From: Arcicella aquatica
GTDB lineage: Bacteria > Bacteroidota > Bacteroidia > Cytophagales > Spirosomataceae
Assembly: GCF_034928825.1 (NCBI RefSeq)
Contig: NZ_JAYFUL010000020.1
Coordinates: forward strand, 1-64,000
Length of the DNA: 64,000 bases
Reading direction: 5' to 3'
A model generated the notes under the pieces. The model ran no database searches. It was not told where the DNA came from and saw only the letters and a list, made by a program, of their open reading frames with translations. Made by a program: the position numbers and the translations under genes. The first letter of the stretch is position 1, and the number at the start of each line of letters is the position of its first letter. Below are positions 16,196 through 25,489 of this stretch, one piece after another.

Positions 16196-18406
16196 TTACA
16201 ATTTATACTTCAAAGCCAAATTAACGATTGCTCCTTCTTGGGGTGCCCAGATAGGTTTAAATGACGGGGTTTGAAGTGTTCCTGACACAACGCTCTCATA
16301 ATCTGACTGTTTGATGTTTAATACATTTTCAGCATTTAATATCAAACTTAGGTGATCACCAAATTTACGCTCAATGGCCGCTGCCCAAAATACATAGTCT
16401 TTCACTCGTTGATTATCGTATAAATATTGGCTACCTACAAAACTACTTTCTATCCCAAAACGCCATTTATTTTCAACCGTATACGCCAATGTTAATGAAA
16501 ATTTATCTTGCGGACTGAAAGGCAAATAAGCCGATTCGCCCGAGCCTGAACGCTTGGCAATGGTATGATTATACCCTAAATAAAACTCAATGGCATCATA
16601 TTCTAGTCGTAAATAGGTATCTGTACCAATGCTGTTAATATCATAATTTGCATTGGTCAAGCGAGTTTTATTATTGCCACTGATTGAAGCCTCTGCAACA
16701 ACAGGGTTCGTAATATTGGTGTAATAAAAAGCTTGGTCTAATTGTACGGAAAATTTTTCCCCAATGTGCGTAGAATATGCCACATCTATATTACTTCCCA
16801 CCGAATGTTCTGGTTTTATCCCCATATCTAAAGGACTAAGGTTCCAGTAGTTTACACTAGTAACGCTGTTCGCTGGCGTTTGATTAGCAAACACATTAGG
16901 TGTTTTATACCCCGTCCCCACACTCCAACGAACGGTAAAGTGTTCCGACGGTTTAGTCATCAACGAAATTCGTGGTAATACAAATGTGCCAAAAACATTA
17001 TGCTTATCTACACGCAAACCTATTTGTAATGAAAGTTTGGGGAATAACTGCCAATCGTCCTGAGCAAAAAAACCAATGGTGTTGTATTGATAACTTACTA
17101 GCTGAGTACTATCGAGTTGAGGTTTATTGAAATTCTCTAAGGTAAAGTTTCCGCCTAAAACTACCTTATGTTTACCAGCCACCCAATAATCAGCTATTTC
17201 AGTGTAGGATGATGTTTGGTTAGCCTTGAAGAATTTACTTTGTTCAGTAAAGTTTCTGCTAAACGTACTAATAGCACCTTTGATAGTTAAAGTATTATCG
17301 TCTGAAAAAGCATGATTAAAATTATAGTCCACCGTATGGCGTTGAAAATCGTTGGCAGAAACAAACAGTGGTCCTGCATTATTTTCTTGGTTTACAGCCT
17401 CCACAACACCTCCAACCCTTTTCTCCGTAATAAATGAGTAACCTACATTTACTTTGCTTTTATCTGAAATGGTATAAAAAAAGCGTGGGTGAAAAGAAAA
17501 CTGCTTTATTAAAGGGCTATCTGAAAAACCATCGTTGTTTACATCTACCGCCTTTTGATCAGTGACACCTGCGAAAAGCGTCATACCAAATTTGCCAAAT
17601 TTCTGGGCATAATAAGTATTTAGGTTAGTCTCTTTTAAGTTACTTCTATTTAAAACACCCGTAAATTCTGGAGTTTCAGAGGTAGGTGTTTTTGAAACAA
17701 TATTAATCATCCCTCCTATTGCCCCTCCGCCATAAAGCGTAGACACTGAGCCTTTCACTACTTCCACTTGTCGTAAATCTAAAGGTGGAATTTGCAAAAC
17801 GCCTAAGTTACCCGAAAAGCCTTCAAAAAGGGGAATCCCGTCACGTAAAATCTGAGTATATTTTGAATCTAAACCTTGCATTCTAATGGCTTGATTTCCA
17901 TTGGTAGGCGAAGTTTTTTGGATATGAATAATAGAAATATCCCCGAGAATACTAGCGACATTCCCTGGTACTACCGCACTTTCTTCATCCATATCTTCTT
18001 GACCAAGCACCTCTACTTTTATAGGTAAATCTTCAATACGAGAATTGGTTCTTGAGGCGGTAACAGTCACTTCTTCAAGGTCTTCTCCCGATGCCGAAAG
18101 GGCAATTACAAAAGGTTGTTTGTCATCACTAAGAGGTAAAGTAATCTCAACTTGTTTTTTTTGATAGCCTATAAAACTAGCTTCAAAAAGCTGTTTGCCC
18201 GCAGGAAGGTTTTTTAATGTTACCAAACCATTGATATCCGCCGAACCACCAATTGCTTTTTTAGTGTTTAGCAAGCGAACACTTGCCCCGATAAAGACTT
18301 CATGATTGGTAGAATCCTCTAGTTTAAAGCTAATGGTAATATTTTGTGCAAAAATTGTTGAAGAGAACATTATCAACAAGCATAGGAATAAAGGTTTGTG
18401 TTTCAT
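16196..18406 (-). CDS. TonB-dependent outer-membrane receptor
   Basis: 736 residues from the ATG at 18406, chosen because MKHKPLFLCLLIMFSSTIFA is an obvious signal peptide. Upstream ATGs at 18478 and 18472 would add a non-signal extension but overlap the kinase stop (TAATG). A carboxypeptidase-regulatory-like domain (about 20-105) is followed by a plug (EEVTVTASRTNSRIEDLPIK; LRQVEVVKGSVSTLYGGGAI) and a 22-strand barrel ending APQEGAIVNLALKYKL. There is no SusD partner, so this is not a glycan-uptake pair. The form suits siderophore, cobalamin or metal uptake. It is the last gene of a regulator-kinase-receptor operon, which suggests its ligand or a product of it is sensed by the two-component system. 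Confidence 0.9.
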   Translation of the reverse strand: MKHKPLFLCLLIMFSSTIFAQNITISFKLEDSTNHEVFIGASVRLLNTKKAIGGSADINGLVTLKNLPAGKQLFEASFIGYQKKQVEITLPLSDDKQPFVIALSASGEDLEEVTVTASRTNSRIEDLPIKVEVLGQEDMDEESAVVPGNVASILGDISIIHIQKTSPTNGNQAIRMQGLDSKYTQILRDGIPLFEGFSGNLGVLQIPPLDLRQVEVVKGSVSTLYGGGAIGGMINIVSKTPTSETPEFTGVLNRSNLKETNLNTYYAQKFGKFGMTLFAGVTDQKAVDVNNDGFSDSPLIKQFSFHPRFFYTISDKSKVNVGYSFITEKRVGGVVEAVNQENNAGPLFVSANDFQRHTVDYNFNHAFSDDNTLTIKGAISTFSRNFTEQSKFFKANQTSSYTEIADYWVAGKHKVVLGGNFTLENFNKPQLDSTQLVSYQYNTIGFFAQDDWQLFPKLSLQIGLRVDKHNVFGTFVLPRISLMTKPSEHFTVRWSVGTGYKTPNVFANQTPANSVTSVNYWNLSPLDMGIKPEHSVGSNIDVAYSTHIGEKFSVQLDQAFYYTNITNPVVAEASISGNNKTRLTNANYDINSIGTDTYLRLEYDAIEFYLGYNHTIAKRSGSGESAYLPFSPQDKFSLTLAYTVENKWRFGIESSFVGSQYLYDNQRVKDYVFWAAAIERKFGDHLSLILNAENVLNIKQSDYESVVSGTLQTPSFKPIWAPQEGAIVNLALKYKL

Positions 18407-18471
18407 TTGAATCCATTTTTTGAACAAACCTATGACATGAATTTGGAGGAAATTTGAAGACAGAAACTTCA

Positions 18472-19737
18472 TTACCATTTCACTTCAAAAATATGCTCGT
18501 TTTCAGCTTCATTAAATTGGTAGAAAAGCTTCAAATCGTAATATTCTGCTATCTGATGCACAATGGCTAGCCCTAAACCTGTAGCTTCTGGATGATTAGG
18601 GTGTTTTACAAAACGGTGAAACAGTTGCTCAACAGGAAAAGGCAAGGCTTCGCCTTTGTTTCTGATAATTAGGAGGTTTTGGTGTAAAATACAATTAATT
18701 TCTCCTTGCTTTTGGTTGTATCGAATCGCATTTTTCAATAAGTTACCCACTAATATCTCTGCTAGATACGGGTTTATCCATAAATATTGATTATCCTGAA
18801 TTTCCTTCTTGATGACAATCTCCCGATGTTCAGCAAAAGCCTGATAAGTATCCAAGAGTCCTTTTACTAACACGCTCATATCTACTGCTACTGCCTCTGA
18901 AAACTGATTGTTTTCTATCTTGGTGAGCAATAACAAAGATTTATTCAATTGCGAAATCTTTTGAAGTGCTTCGGTAGATTTTTGAATATGTAAAATTTCT
19001 TTTTCGGGTAAATTCTCTGACTGCAAAAGGGTTTCTAGCTCTAAAGAAATAACCGCAATAGGCGTTTGAATTTCATGAGAGGCATTTTCAGTAAACTGTT
19101 TTTGCAAACGGAATTGTTTACCAATCCGCTCTATCATTAATTGGAGTGTCTGGCTTAGTAAATTAAATTCCTCTGTGGCTTCCGGCTGAAAGAAAGTTTC
19201 CGATTGCTTATTGATTTGATATACCCTTAGTTTGTCGATAATGCCATTAAAAGGTTTCCATAATTGACGATATACCATAAAGTTGAGGAACAACATCAAC
19301 AATAATAACCCTAAAAAGCATAGCCCAACACCTACCGATAATTTTGCCGCAATTTCTTCAAACTCTTCATAAGGCTGTTTCAAAGTAACTAAAAAATTAT
19401 GTTGTGGTGTGACAACACTCCCTTTCAAAACCCTGATGGCTGTTTTATGATTTTCGCGTAAATCTATTTCGGTAGAATCCATCAAATAAGGTTGTATGTT
19501 GATAGATGCTGGAATAATTGCTAGGTGAGGATTATCATCAATCGTCAGTAGATTGAACTGACTAGGAGGAAATTCGTTAAGCCTTTTTTGGACTACTTTA
19601 AAATGCGAAATTAATAATTCATCTATTTCGTGTAAGGTAGATTTATGGATAAACCAGTTGAGCATCAGTACACCGAAAATGGCAATCGGCAAGGATGCTA
19701 AACTTAAATAGAGTGCTGTTTTAAGGAGTAATTTCAT
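18472..19737 (-). CDS. Membrane sensor histidine kinase
   Basis: 421 residues. Two transmembrane helices (about 8-26 and 130-155) flank a periplasmic sensor loop of about 100 residues. Then come a HisKA domain with phospho-acceptor in FTENASHEIQTPIAVISLE (about residue 218) and a HATPase domain with NLLKNAIRYN (N box) and ATGLGLAIVHQIAEYY (G box). It phosphorylates the regulator encoded just upstream: the two genes overlap by 4 bp (ATGA). The stop overlaps an ATG in frame with the TonB receptor gene, indicating one message. Signal unknown; a receptor-associated nutrient or metal is inferred. Confidence 0.92.
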   Translation of the reverse strand: MKLLLKTALYLSLASLPIAIFGVLMLNWFIHKSTLHEIDELLISHFKVVQKRLNEFPPSQFNLLTIDDNPHLAIIPASINIQPYLMDSTEIDLRENHKTAIRVLKGSVVTPQHNFLVTLKQPYEEFEEIAAKLSVGVGLCFLGLLLLMLFLNFMVYRQLWKPFNGIIDKLRVYQINKQSETFFQPEATEEFNLLSQTLQLMIERIGKQFRLQKQFTENASHEIQTPIAVISLELETLLQSENLPEKEILHIQKSTEALQKISQLNKSLLLLTKIENNQFSEAVAVDMSVLVKGLLDTYQAFAEHREIVIKKEIQDNQYLWINPYLAEILVGNLLKNAIRYNQKQGEINCILHQNLLIIRNKGEALPFPVEQLFHRFVKHPNHPEATGLGLAIVHQIAEYYDLKLFYQFNEAENEHIFEVKW

Positions 19738-20414
19738 GATTTTTCTGAAAAAATATAGCCTGCGCCATATCTCGTTTTTACATAATCTGGACAGCCCTTC
19801 TCGATAAGTTTCTTACGAAGATTTTTGATGTGGGTATAAATAAAATCGTGTGAATCGGCCAAATCCATGGAATCTCCCCAAAGATGTTCGGCAATCACAG
19901 ACTTCGAAAGTATTCTATTCTTGTTTGAAATAAAGAATAATAGGAGTTCATATTCCTTGCCCGTCAGCTCTACTAGTTCATCTTTAACACTTACTTGTTG
20001 GTTATCTGGGGAAATACTAATCACATCAAAAACTACTTTCGTTTTTCCATCAAATAATCTCCTCCTCAACACTGATTTAATTCTGGCATTCAGTTCAGAT
20101 AAATGAAAAGGCTTCGTTAAATAATCGTCTGCTCCCAAATCGAGCCCTGTTAATCTATCCTCCAACGAATTTTTAGCAGACACGATAATGATACCTGCCG
20201 AGGTATTACGTTTCTTTAATTCACGAATAATCTCTAGCCCGTTTCCGTCAGGTAAAGTAATATCTATTACTAAGCAGTCATAATCGTAATCATTTACTTT
20301 CTCAATGGCTTTGTGAAACGTAGCAACCGACGAAACGATATTTCCTTCTTGTTCTAAAAAAGATTGCATCGATACCAATAGTGAAGGTTCATCTTCAATA
20401 AGTAAAATTTTCAT
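19734..20414 (-). CDS. OmpR/PhoB-family response regulator
   Basis: 226 residues. The receiver domain (1-115) has acidic pocket residues in LLIEDEPS, phospho-acceptor Asp in CLVIDITLPDGNG (about 51) and the conserved Lys in YLTKPF. A winged-helix DNA-binding domain (about 130-224) contains VELTGKEYELLLFFISN and YIFTHIKNLRKKL-like recognition helices (here FIYTHIKNLRKKL), ending GAGYIF. First gene of the regulator-kinase-TonB receptor operon. Confidence 0.95.
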   Translation of the reverse strand: MKILLIEDEPSLLVSMQSFLEQEGNIVSSVATFHKAIEKVNDYDYDCLVIDITLPDGNGLEIIRELKKRNTSAGIIIVSAKNSLEDRLTGLDLGADDYLTKPFHLSELNARIKSVLRRRLFDGKTKVVFDVISISPDNQQVSVKDELVELTGKEYELLLFFISNKNRILSKSVIAEHLWGDSMDLADSHDFIYTHIKNLRKKLIEKGCPDYVKTRYGAGYIFSEKS

Positions 20415-20861
20415 TCTTGCAGTGTTGATTGACTCACAAGTTATTAAATGTTTCTGAAGGAAATCTGATTTTTAAACTTGATAAAGGTTCAGTTAAGGTG
20501 ATTGGGAGCTGTAGTTGCAAGAAGACAAAAACCTCATAGCCATCAAGCCATGAGGTCTGGAGTATGTTAGTGCACATAGTTAGATTGTTTTACAAATATG
20601 AAAACTTTTTATCAAAATTAAAATGCGTATTTATACCTATTTAAAGAAAAAAGATTTTTAACGTAGCAAAAAGACTTTACAAGATGTTTTTTTAAAAACC
20701 GTCAATATGGTGATACCTACTAATATTAGCAGAAAAACCTTTTTCATGCTAATAATTATCGGTTTACCCTGCCAATTTGACATTTTATATTGCCTTGGAA
20801 CTGTATTTGCAAATATTCACTTTAGTAGAGTTTAAAATGTTTTAAGCTAAAAAATGACAAA
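20415..20861. other. Divergent intergenic region, 447 bp
   Basis: It separates the regulator operon (minus) and htpG (plus). A hairpin ACCTCAT (20531-20537) / ATGAGGT (20550-20556) is followed by TTTTTGTC on the minus strand, so it could act as a leader terminator ahead of the regulator gene. A GTATTTATACC copy is at 20627-20637 (see the pixA region). No extra gene is supported. Confidence 0.5.
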
Positions 20862-22685
20862 ATGACTATGCAAGAAAAAGGTAATATCTCGATTCATACC
20901 GAGAACATTTTCCCGATTATTAAAAAATTCCTTTATTCTGACCATGAAATATTCCTTCGTGAGTTAGTGTCAAATGCTGTTGATGCTTCGCAGAAAATTA
21001 AAAGATTAGCTTCAATTGGTGAATATTCAGGTGAGTTAGGTGAATTGAAAGTTACGGTTTCTTTTGATAAAGAGGCAAAAACCATCACCATTTCAGATGC
21101 TGGTTTGGGGATGACGGCTGAGGAAATTAAAAAATACATTAATCAAATTGCTTTCTCGGGTGCTACCGAGTTCGTAGAAAAATATAAAGATAAAGGCGAC
21201 GAAAAAGCTATTATCGGGCATTTCGGTTTAGGTTTCTATTCTGCTTTTATGGTAGCTGAAAGAGTTGATATTATTTCAAAGTCATATCAAGAAGGTTCAG
21301 AAGCCGTAAAATGGACTTGTGATGGTTCTACTGAATTTGAAATTTCAGAGGCTACTCGCGAGGCTCGTGGTACTGATATTATTTTACACGTAGCCGAAGA
21401 CTCTCTTGAGTTTTTAGAAGAATTTAAATTGAAACAAATTCTTGATAAATACTGTAAATTCTTGCCGATTGAAATTGAATTTCAAGAGAAAATTATCAAT
21501 AATCCTTCGCCAATCTGGACTAAATCTCCGTCTGAATTAACAGATGAAGATTATCTTAAATTCTACGAAGAATTATATCCTTTTGCTGAAAAACCTTTGT
21601 TCTGGATTCACTTAAATGTTGACTATCCATTTAACCTGACGGGGATTTTATACTTCCCGAAAGTGAAAAATGAATTACAATTACAACGTGAAAAGATTCA
21701 ATTATACAGTCGTCAGGTATTTATTACTGACGAAGTAAAAGACGTTGTGCCAGAGTTCTTGATGTTATTGCATGGCGTTATCGATTCACCAGATATTCCT
21801 TTGAATGTTTCGCGTAGTTTCTTACAGGCCGATAGTAATGTTAAGAAAATCAATTCGCATATTACTAAAAAAGTAGCCGATAAATTAGCAGAGTTATTCA
21901 AAACTGACCGTGCAGATTTCGAACAGAAATTTGACAATATCGGGCTATTTGTGAAGTACGGAATGATTTCAGACGAGAAATTCTATGACCGTGCGAAAGA
22001 TTACTGTTTAGTTCAAAACGTTGATGGTAAACATTTCACGCTAAATGAATATGCAGAATTCGCTCAAGAAAATCAGAAAGATAAAAACGATGATGTAATT
22101 TACTTGTACACAAGCGATGTAAATGCACAAGACAGCTTTATCCAATCTGCCAAAAAACGTGGGTATGATGTATTGAAACTAGATTCAGTATTAGATAGTC
22201 ACTTTATCAATCAGTTAGAAACTAAATTGGTAAAAACTAGCCTAAAAAGAGTAGATGCTGATACGATTGAGAAACTTATCGACAAAGGTGTTGCTGTTGA
22301 TGTGGTACTTTCTGAAACAGAGAAAGAATCAGTGAAAAAGATTTTTGAAGAGGTAATCAACGATACAAGCAAAGTTGTTGCTTTAGAAGCAATGCCTGTT
22401 GATGAACTACCAGCCGTAATTACTCAAAACGAATTCATGCGCAGAATGAGCGATATGTCTCGTGCTGGTGGTGGAGGTATGAATATGTTCGGGTCAATGC
22501 CAAACAATTATATTGTTTCTATCAATGCAAACCATGCTTCTGTCGCTAAAATCCTTCAAACTTCGGATGTGCAAGAGCAGAAAAAATTAGCTAAACAAGT
22601 ATATGACTTGGCCTTGTTGTCACAAAATATGCTTACTGGTGCTGATTTAACAGCCTTTATTCAAAGAACAGCTTTAGCACTGTAA
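20862..22685 (+). CDS. htpG: HtpG, HSP90-family molecular chaperone
   Basis: 607 residues, normal for bacterial HSP90. The GHKL ATPase N-domain shows ELVSNAVDASQKIKRL (helix with catalytic Glu and Asn), ISDAGLGMT and IGHFGLGFYSAFMV. The middle domain (about 210-480) has the client/ATP-loop Arg region (PLNVSRSFLQADSNV), and the C-terminal dimerisation domain ends with TAFIQRTALAL. It is a cytosolic ATP-dependent chaperone. Start: Met1 or Met3 (MTMQEKGNISIHTENIFP). Single-gene unit with its own terminator. No CIRCE-like or sigma-32-type site was seen upstream. Confidence 0.97.
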   Translation: MTMQEKGNISIHTENIFPIIKKFLYSDHEIFLRELVSNAVDASQKIKRLASIGEYSGELGELKVTVSFDKEAKTITISDAGLGMTAEEIKKYINQIAFSGATEFVEKYKDKGDEKAIIGHFGLGFYSAFMVAERVDIISKSYQEGSEAVKWTCDGSTEFEISEATREARGTDIILHVAEDSLEFLEEFKLKQILDKYCKFLPIEIEFQEKIINNPSPIWTKSPSELTDEDYLKFYEELYPFAEKPLFWIHLNVDYPFNLTGILYFPKVKNELQLQREKIQLYSRQVFITDEVKDVVPEFLMLLHGVIDSPDIPLNVSRSFLQADSNVKKINSHITKKVADKLAELFKTDRADFEQKFDNIGLFVKYGMISDEKFYDRAKDYCLVQNVDGKHFTLNEYAEFAQENQKDKNDDVIYLYTSDVNAQDSFIQSAKKRGYDVLKLDSVLDSHFINQLETKLVKTSLKRVDADTIEKLIDKGVAVDVVLSETEKESVKKIFEEVINDTSKVVALEAMPVDELPAVITQNEFMRRMSDMSRAGGGGMNMFGSMPNNYIVSINANHASVAKILQTSDVQEQKKLAKQVYDLALLSQNMLTGADLTAFIQRTALAL

Positions 22686-22699
22686 TAACACTGATAATG

Positions 22700-22740
22700 A
22701 TAAAAGCTCTGTTAAGATTTATTCTTAGCAGAGCTTTTAT
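22700..22740. terminator. Bidirectional terminator between htpG and the LuxR-type regulator
   Basis: ATAAAAGCTCTG (22700-22711) pairs with CAGAGCTTTTAT (22729-22740), and the inner TTAAGA/TCTTAG bases extend the stem to about 18 pairs with one wobble. It lies between convergent genes. Confidence 0.9.
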
Positions 22741-22757
22741 ATGATGTAGCTTATCCC

Positions 22758-23438
22758 TTAAATCAATGAAACTATGCTGTTTTTGATAGCATATAACACC
22801 AAACCCGTGACATTTCTGGAACCTGTTTTTTGTAATAGATTATTTCTATGACCATTGACAGTCTTTACACTTATATAGAGTTTCTCGGCTATTTCCTCGG
22901 CTGTATATTGTTGACAGACAAGCTGTAATATTTCCTCCTCTCTTTTAGTGATGACAATATTCATTTTTTTAGCCTTTACTTTTTTGCCTATTCTGCCTTG
23001 AATTGCCTTCAAAGTACGCTCGTTAATATAAGAGCCCTTGGAATGAACCGATTGAATAGCATCAAATACTTCTTGGGGGTCGCTATCTTTTACTAAATAG
23101 CCATGTGCACCATGTTCAATTAAATCGGTTATAAAATTTTCATCTTCATGAACTGAAAGAATAAGGATACGTACTTGGGGAAAAGAGGCTAACAGTGCAT
23201 TCGTTACATCCAACCCATTAAATCCCCTGTTGTCGGGCCGTGGTGGAAGTGAAATATCTACTAACATTACATCTGGAATAGTTTTAGACTTATTTAATTT
23301 ATCAATGACCGAATACCCATCTCCAGATTCAAACACTACTTCAAATTTATTATTACCGGCATAATTCAATATGCCTTTCATTCCTTCTCTGAAAAGTAGC
23401 TGGTCTTCTACCAAGCCTACTTTTATTTTGTTTTCCAT
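22758..23438 (-). CDS. NarL/LuxR-family response regulator
   Basis: 226 residues. The receiver has EDQLLFREGM, Asp in VMLVDISLPPR (about 56) and Lys in GYLVKDSDP. The C-terminal LuxR helix-turn-helix (about 155-220) has ITKREEEILQLV, YTAEEIAEKLYISVKTVNGH and NNLLQKTG. It is the last gene of a minus-strand unit with its kinase 54 bp upstream. Repeated GGTATTTATACC-like sites in the divergent spacer at 25625-25671 are candidate targets (inference). Confidence 0.94.
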   Translation of the reverse strand: MENKIKVGLVEDQLLFREGMKGILNYAGNNKFEVVFESGDGYSVIDKLNKSKTIPDVMLVDISLPPRPDNRGFNGLDVTNALLASFPQVRILILSVHEDENFITDLIEHGAHGYLVKDSDPQEVFDAIQSVHSKGSYINERTLKAIQGRIGKKVKAKKMNIVITKREEEILQLVCQQYTAEEIAEKLYISVKTVNGHRNNLLQKTGSRNVTGLVLYAIKNSIVSLI

Positions 23439-23492
23439 TATTAAACGATTGTTTAGGTGGTGATGCTTTATTAAAAATCTGTAGAATAATAA

Positions 23493-24305
23493 TTATAAAG
23501 GATTTACACTATTATCAATTGGTATTTCAATAAAGGCATAAAAACCTTTCGCATTTTCATTATTACCCCACTTAAAAATCCCATTAAGAGCTGTTACTCT
23601 GCCTTCTATACTTTTAAGTCCTAATCCATCAGAGCCATTTTCTATGTTTATTCCGCACCCATCGTCAGTGTATTTACACTGTATATCAAAAGCATTACAC
23701 AAAATGTTTAAATCAATCACTGTAGCATTAGCATGCTTGATGGTGTTGTTGATTAATTCCATGATAATTCGATAATAACCTAAACTAATCACCCATGTGA
23801 CAATGGGCATATCGCACAGCGCAGTCAAACGAATATGAATTTTCCCAGTTCTATTAATTTGGTCAGTAACAGCTTCTAAGGTTTTTATTAATCCAAATTT
23901 CTCCAATTGAGGTGGCATTAATTGATGGCTGATACTGCGTATACTACTAAGGGCAGATTCTGAAAGCTGACGAACGTTCTCAATACCTGCACGTGTTTTG
24001 GTATCTTCTTCTATAATTTGTTGTTCTATCACCATTAAATGCATCCGCATAATAGACAGCACAGCACCGAGTTCGTCGTGTAAATCTTGGGCTATTCTTT
24101 TACGTTCTTCTTCCTGAATATGGATGCTAGAACGGAGCAATTCATTTTGATAGAGTATTTTTAAGGATTCTTGCTTGAGCTTTTGCTCAAATAGGTTTTT
24201 GTGAAAGTGTTGATTTAAAAGCACAACACCTATGGCTATTATAAAAACTATAATAGTCATAGGTAATATGGTTTCTACAATGTTCAATTGCGTGACCGCT
24301 TCCAT
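23493..24305 (-). CDS. NarX/DegS-type sensor histidine kinase with a single membrane helix and no sensor domain
   Basis: 270 residues. One N-terminal transmembrane helix (ILPMTIIVFIIAIGVVLLNQ, about 13-32) and a short coiled coil lead into HisKA_3 with EEERKRIAQDLHDELGAVLS (His at about 74). A HATPase domain follows with MELINNTIKHAN and GSDGLGLKSIEGRV. It has no sensing domain of its own. Its start overlaps the end of the seven-helix membrane protein gene by 22 bp, so that protein may be the sensing subunit. Cognate regulator is the downstream LuxR-type gene. Confidence 0.92.
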   Translation of the reverse strand: MEAVTQLNIVETILPMTIIVFIIAIGVVLLNQHFHKNLFEQKLKQESLKILYQNELLRSSIHIQEEERKRIAQDLHDELGAVLSIMRMHLMVIEQQIIEEDTKTRAGIENVRQLSESALSSIRSISHQLMPPQLEKFGLIKTLEAVTDQINRTGKIHIRLTALCDMPIVTWVISLGYYRIIMELINNTIKHANATVIDLNILCNAFDIQCKYTDDGCGINIENGSDGLGLKSIEGRVTALNGIFKWGNNENAKGFYAFIEIPIDNSVNPL

Positions 24306-24934
24306 AGGCTAATAAAAAAACAACCGTACATTATAAAAGAGAAAAACGCATGCAATATCCATGTATAAAGATTAGTATCTACCGAAAATTTACTTACAAT
24401 GGTAGCCCCAAAATAGAATATCAACAAATTGGACGTATGATAAATGAATAATCCAGAGTTGATCCAGTTCAAGCTGATAATATCATTATAAGCATTTTGT
24501 TTAACGATATCATTTAAAAAAACCATAAATGAAAAAAGCGTGAGGATTATAATAAGGATAGATTCAATTGTTAATGCATTAGAATTGAAGGTATAGATAT
24601 TCTGTAAGGCTAGCGAATTAATGATACTAAAGATAGAGAATAATATGGTCATACACCATATTATTCTCTTATTAATAAAATCACCTAAGATTGTCCGATA
24701 AAACCAAGCTTGCAAAATAAAACCTACTGGAACGTATATATGTAATAAAGGCATATTGTTCTTACGATATAGCCAAAATGCCAAAGACAACAACTGTATA
24801 AAGCTTGAAAAAATGATAAAATAAGAAAATACACGTAATTCTCTTTTCAATTCATTAAAACAAGCAACAGTGTACAGCAGTGTTATTAGTATCGGTAAAT
24901 CCGACAACAACAGTATCGTCTTGGCTATATTCAT
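24284..24934 (-). CDS. Seven-helix integral membrane protein, possible sensory partner of the kinase
   Basis: 216 residues, strongly hydrophobic. Seven transmembrane segments can be counted at about 7-26, 36-56, 63-80, 92-111, 121-140, 157-178 and 188-211, with a short basic tail (WKRSRN). No family motif recognised. Its 3' end overlaps the start of the sensorless kinase gene by 22 bp and its 5' end is 6 bp from the lipoprotein gene. The tight packing suggests the lipoprotein, membrane protein and kinase form one sensing complex. Function is inferred from context only. Confidence 0.7.
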   Translation of the reverse strand: MNIAKTILLLSDLPILITLLYTVACFNELKRELRVFSYFIIFSSFIQLLSLAFWLYRKNNMPLLHIYVPVGFILQAWFYRTILGDFINKRIIWCMTILFSIFSIINSLALQNIYTFNSNALTIESILIIILTLFSFMVFLNDIVKQNAYNDIISLNWINSGLFIYHTSNLLIFYFGATIVSKFSVDTNLYTWILHAFFSFIMYGCFFISLWKRSRN

Positions 24935-24940
24935 CCTCTA

Positions 24941-25489
24941 TTACAGCTTTTTCTTAGTTAAAAGGTCTTCATTTGTTGCACATGTATTAGGGCAAGGGGT
25001 ATTTAAATCCAACATATATTGGTCACCATTCGGGTAACTTGCTAGGTCTCTCGGTTTAATTCCATGTCCATTTTTATCAAGCATAACATCTTCCCCACCA
25101 ATAGCAGGAGTAACATTTAAATTGGCTCCTACTACGGGTACTACATATAATTTAAAACTTCCTTTACTTTCTTTTTGCGACTTTGGTTGGTAGGCTAAAT
25201 AAACCCGAATATTTTTATAAGTGGCTTTGCTAAGTAATGCTGAGTCTAAACCCATGGCAACTAATAATTCTTGAGATCTGATAGTATAAGCCCTAACAGA
25301 CACATCAACTAGTTTTTTACGGCATAATGAGTCATAGGAGTCAATATCAGCAATTGCACTGTCTTTTGGTGTTAGCAAATCACTGAGAGGTACGGTGCTT
25401 TCCTTTATCGTATTATTTTCTGACTTTGTACAAGCAGTCATGGTAATCGCACATAAAACTGTTGCGATTAATAAGTTTTTAGTCTTCAT
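24941..25489 (-). CDS. Predicted lipoprotein, first gene of the kinase operon
   Basis: 182 residues. The signal sequence MKTKNLLIATVLCAITMTAC ends in a lipobox with Cys20, followed by TKSENN. The rest is soluble, with no recognised domain. The segment SFKLYVVPVVGANLNVTP looks beta-rich, and a CPNTC pair lies near the C-terminus. As first gene of a tightly packed operon with a membrane protein, kinase and regulator, it may be a periplasm-facing signal-binding or modulating protein (inference). Confidence 0.7.
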   Translation of the reverse strand: MKTKNLLIATVLCAITMTACTKSENNTIKESTVPLSDLLTPKDSAIADIDSYDSLCRKKLVDVSVRAYTIRSQELLVAMGLDSALLSKATYKNIRVYLAYQPKSQKESKGSFKLYVVPVVGANLNVTPAIGGEDVMLDKNGHGIKPRDLASYPNGDQYMLDLNTPCPNTCATNEDLLTKKKL

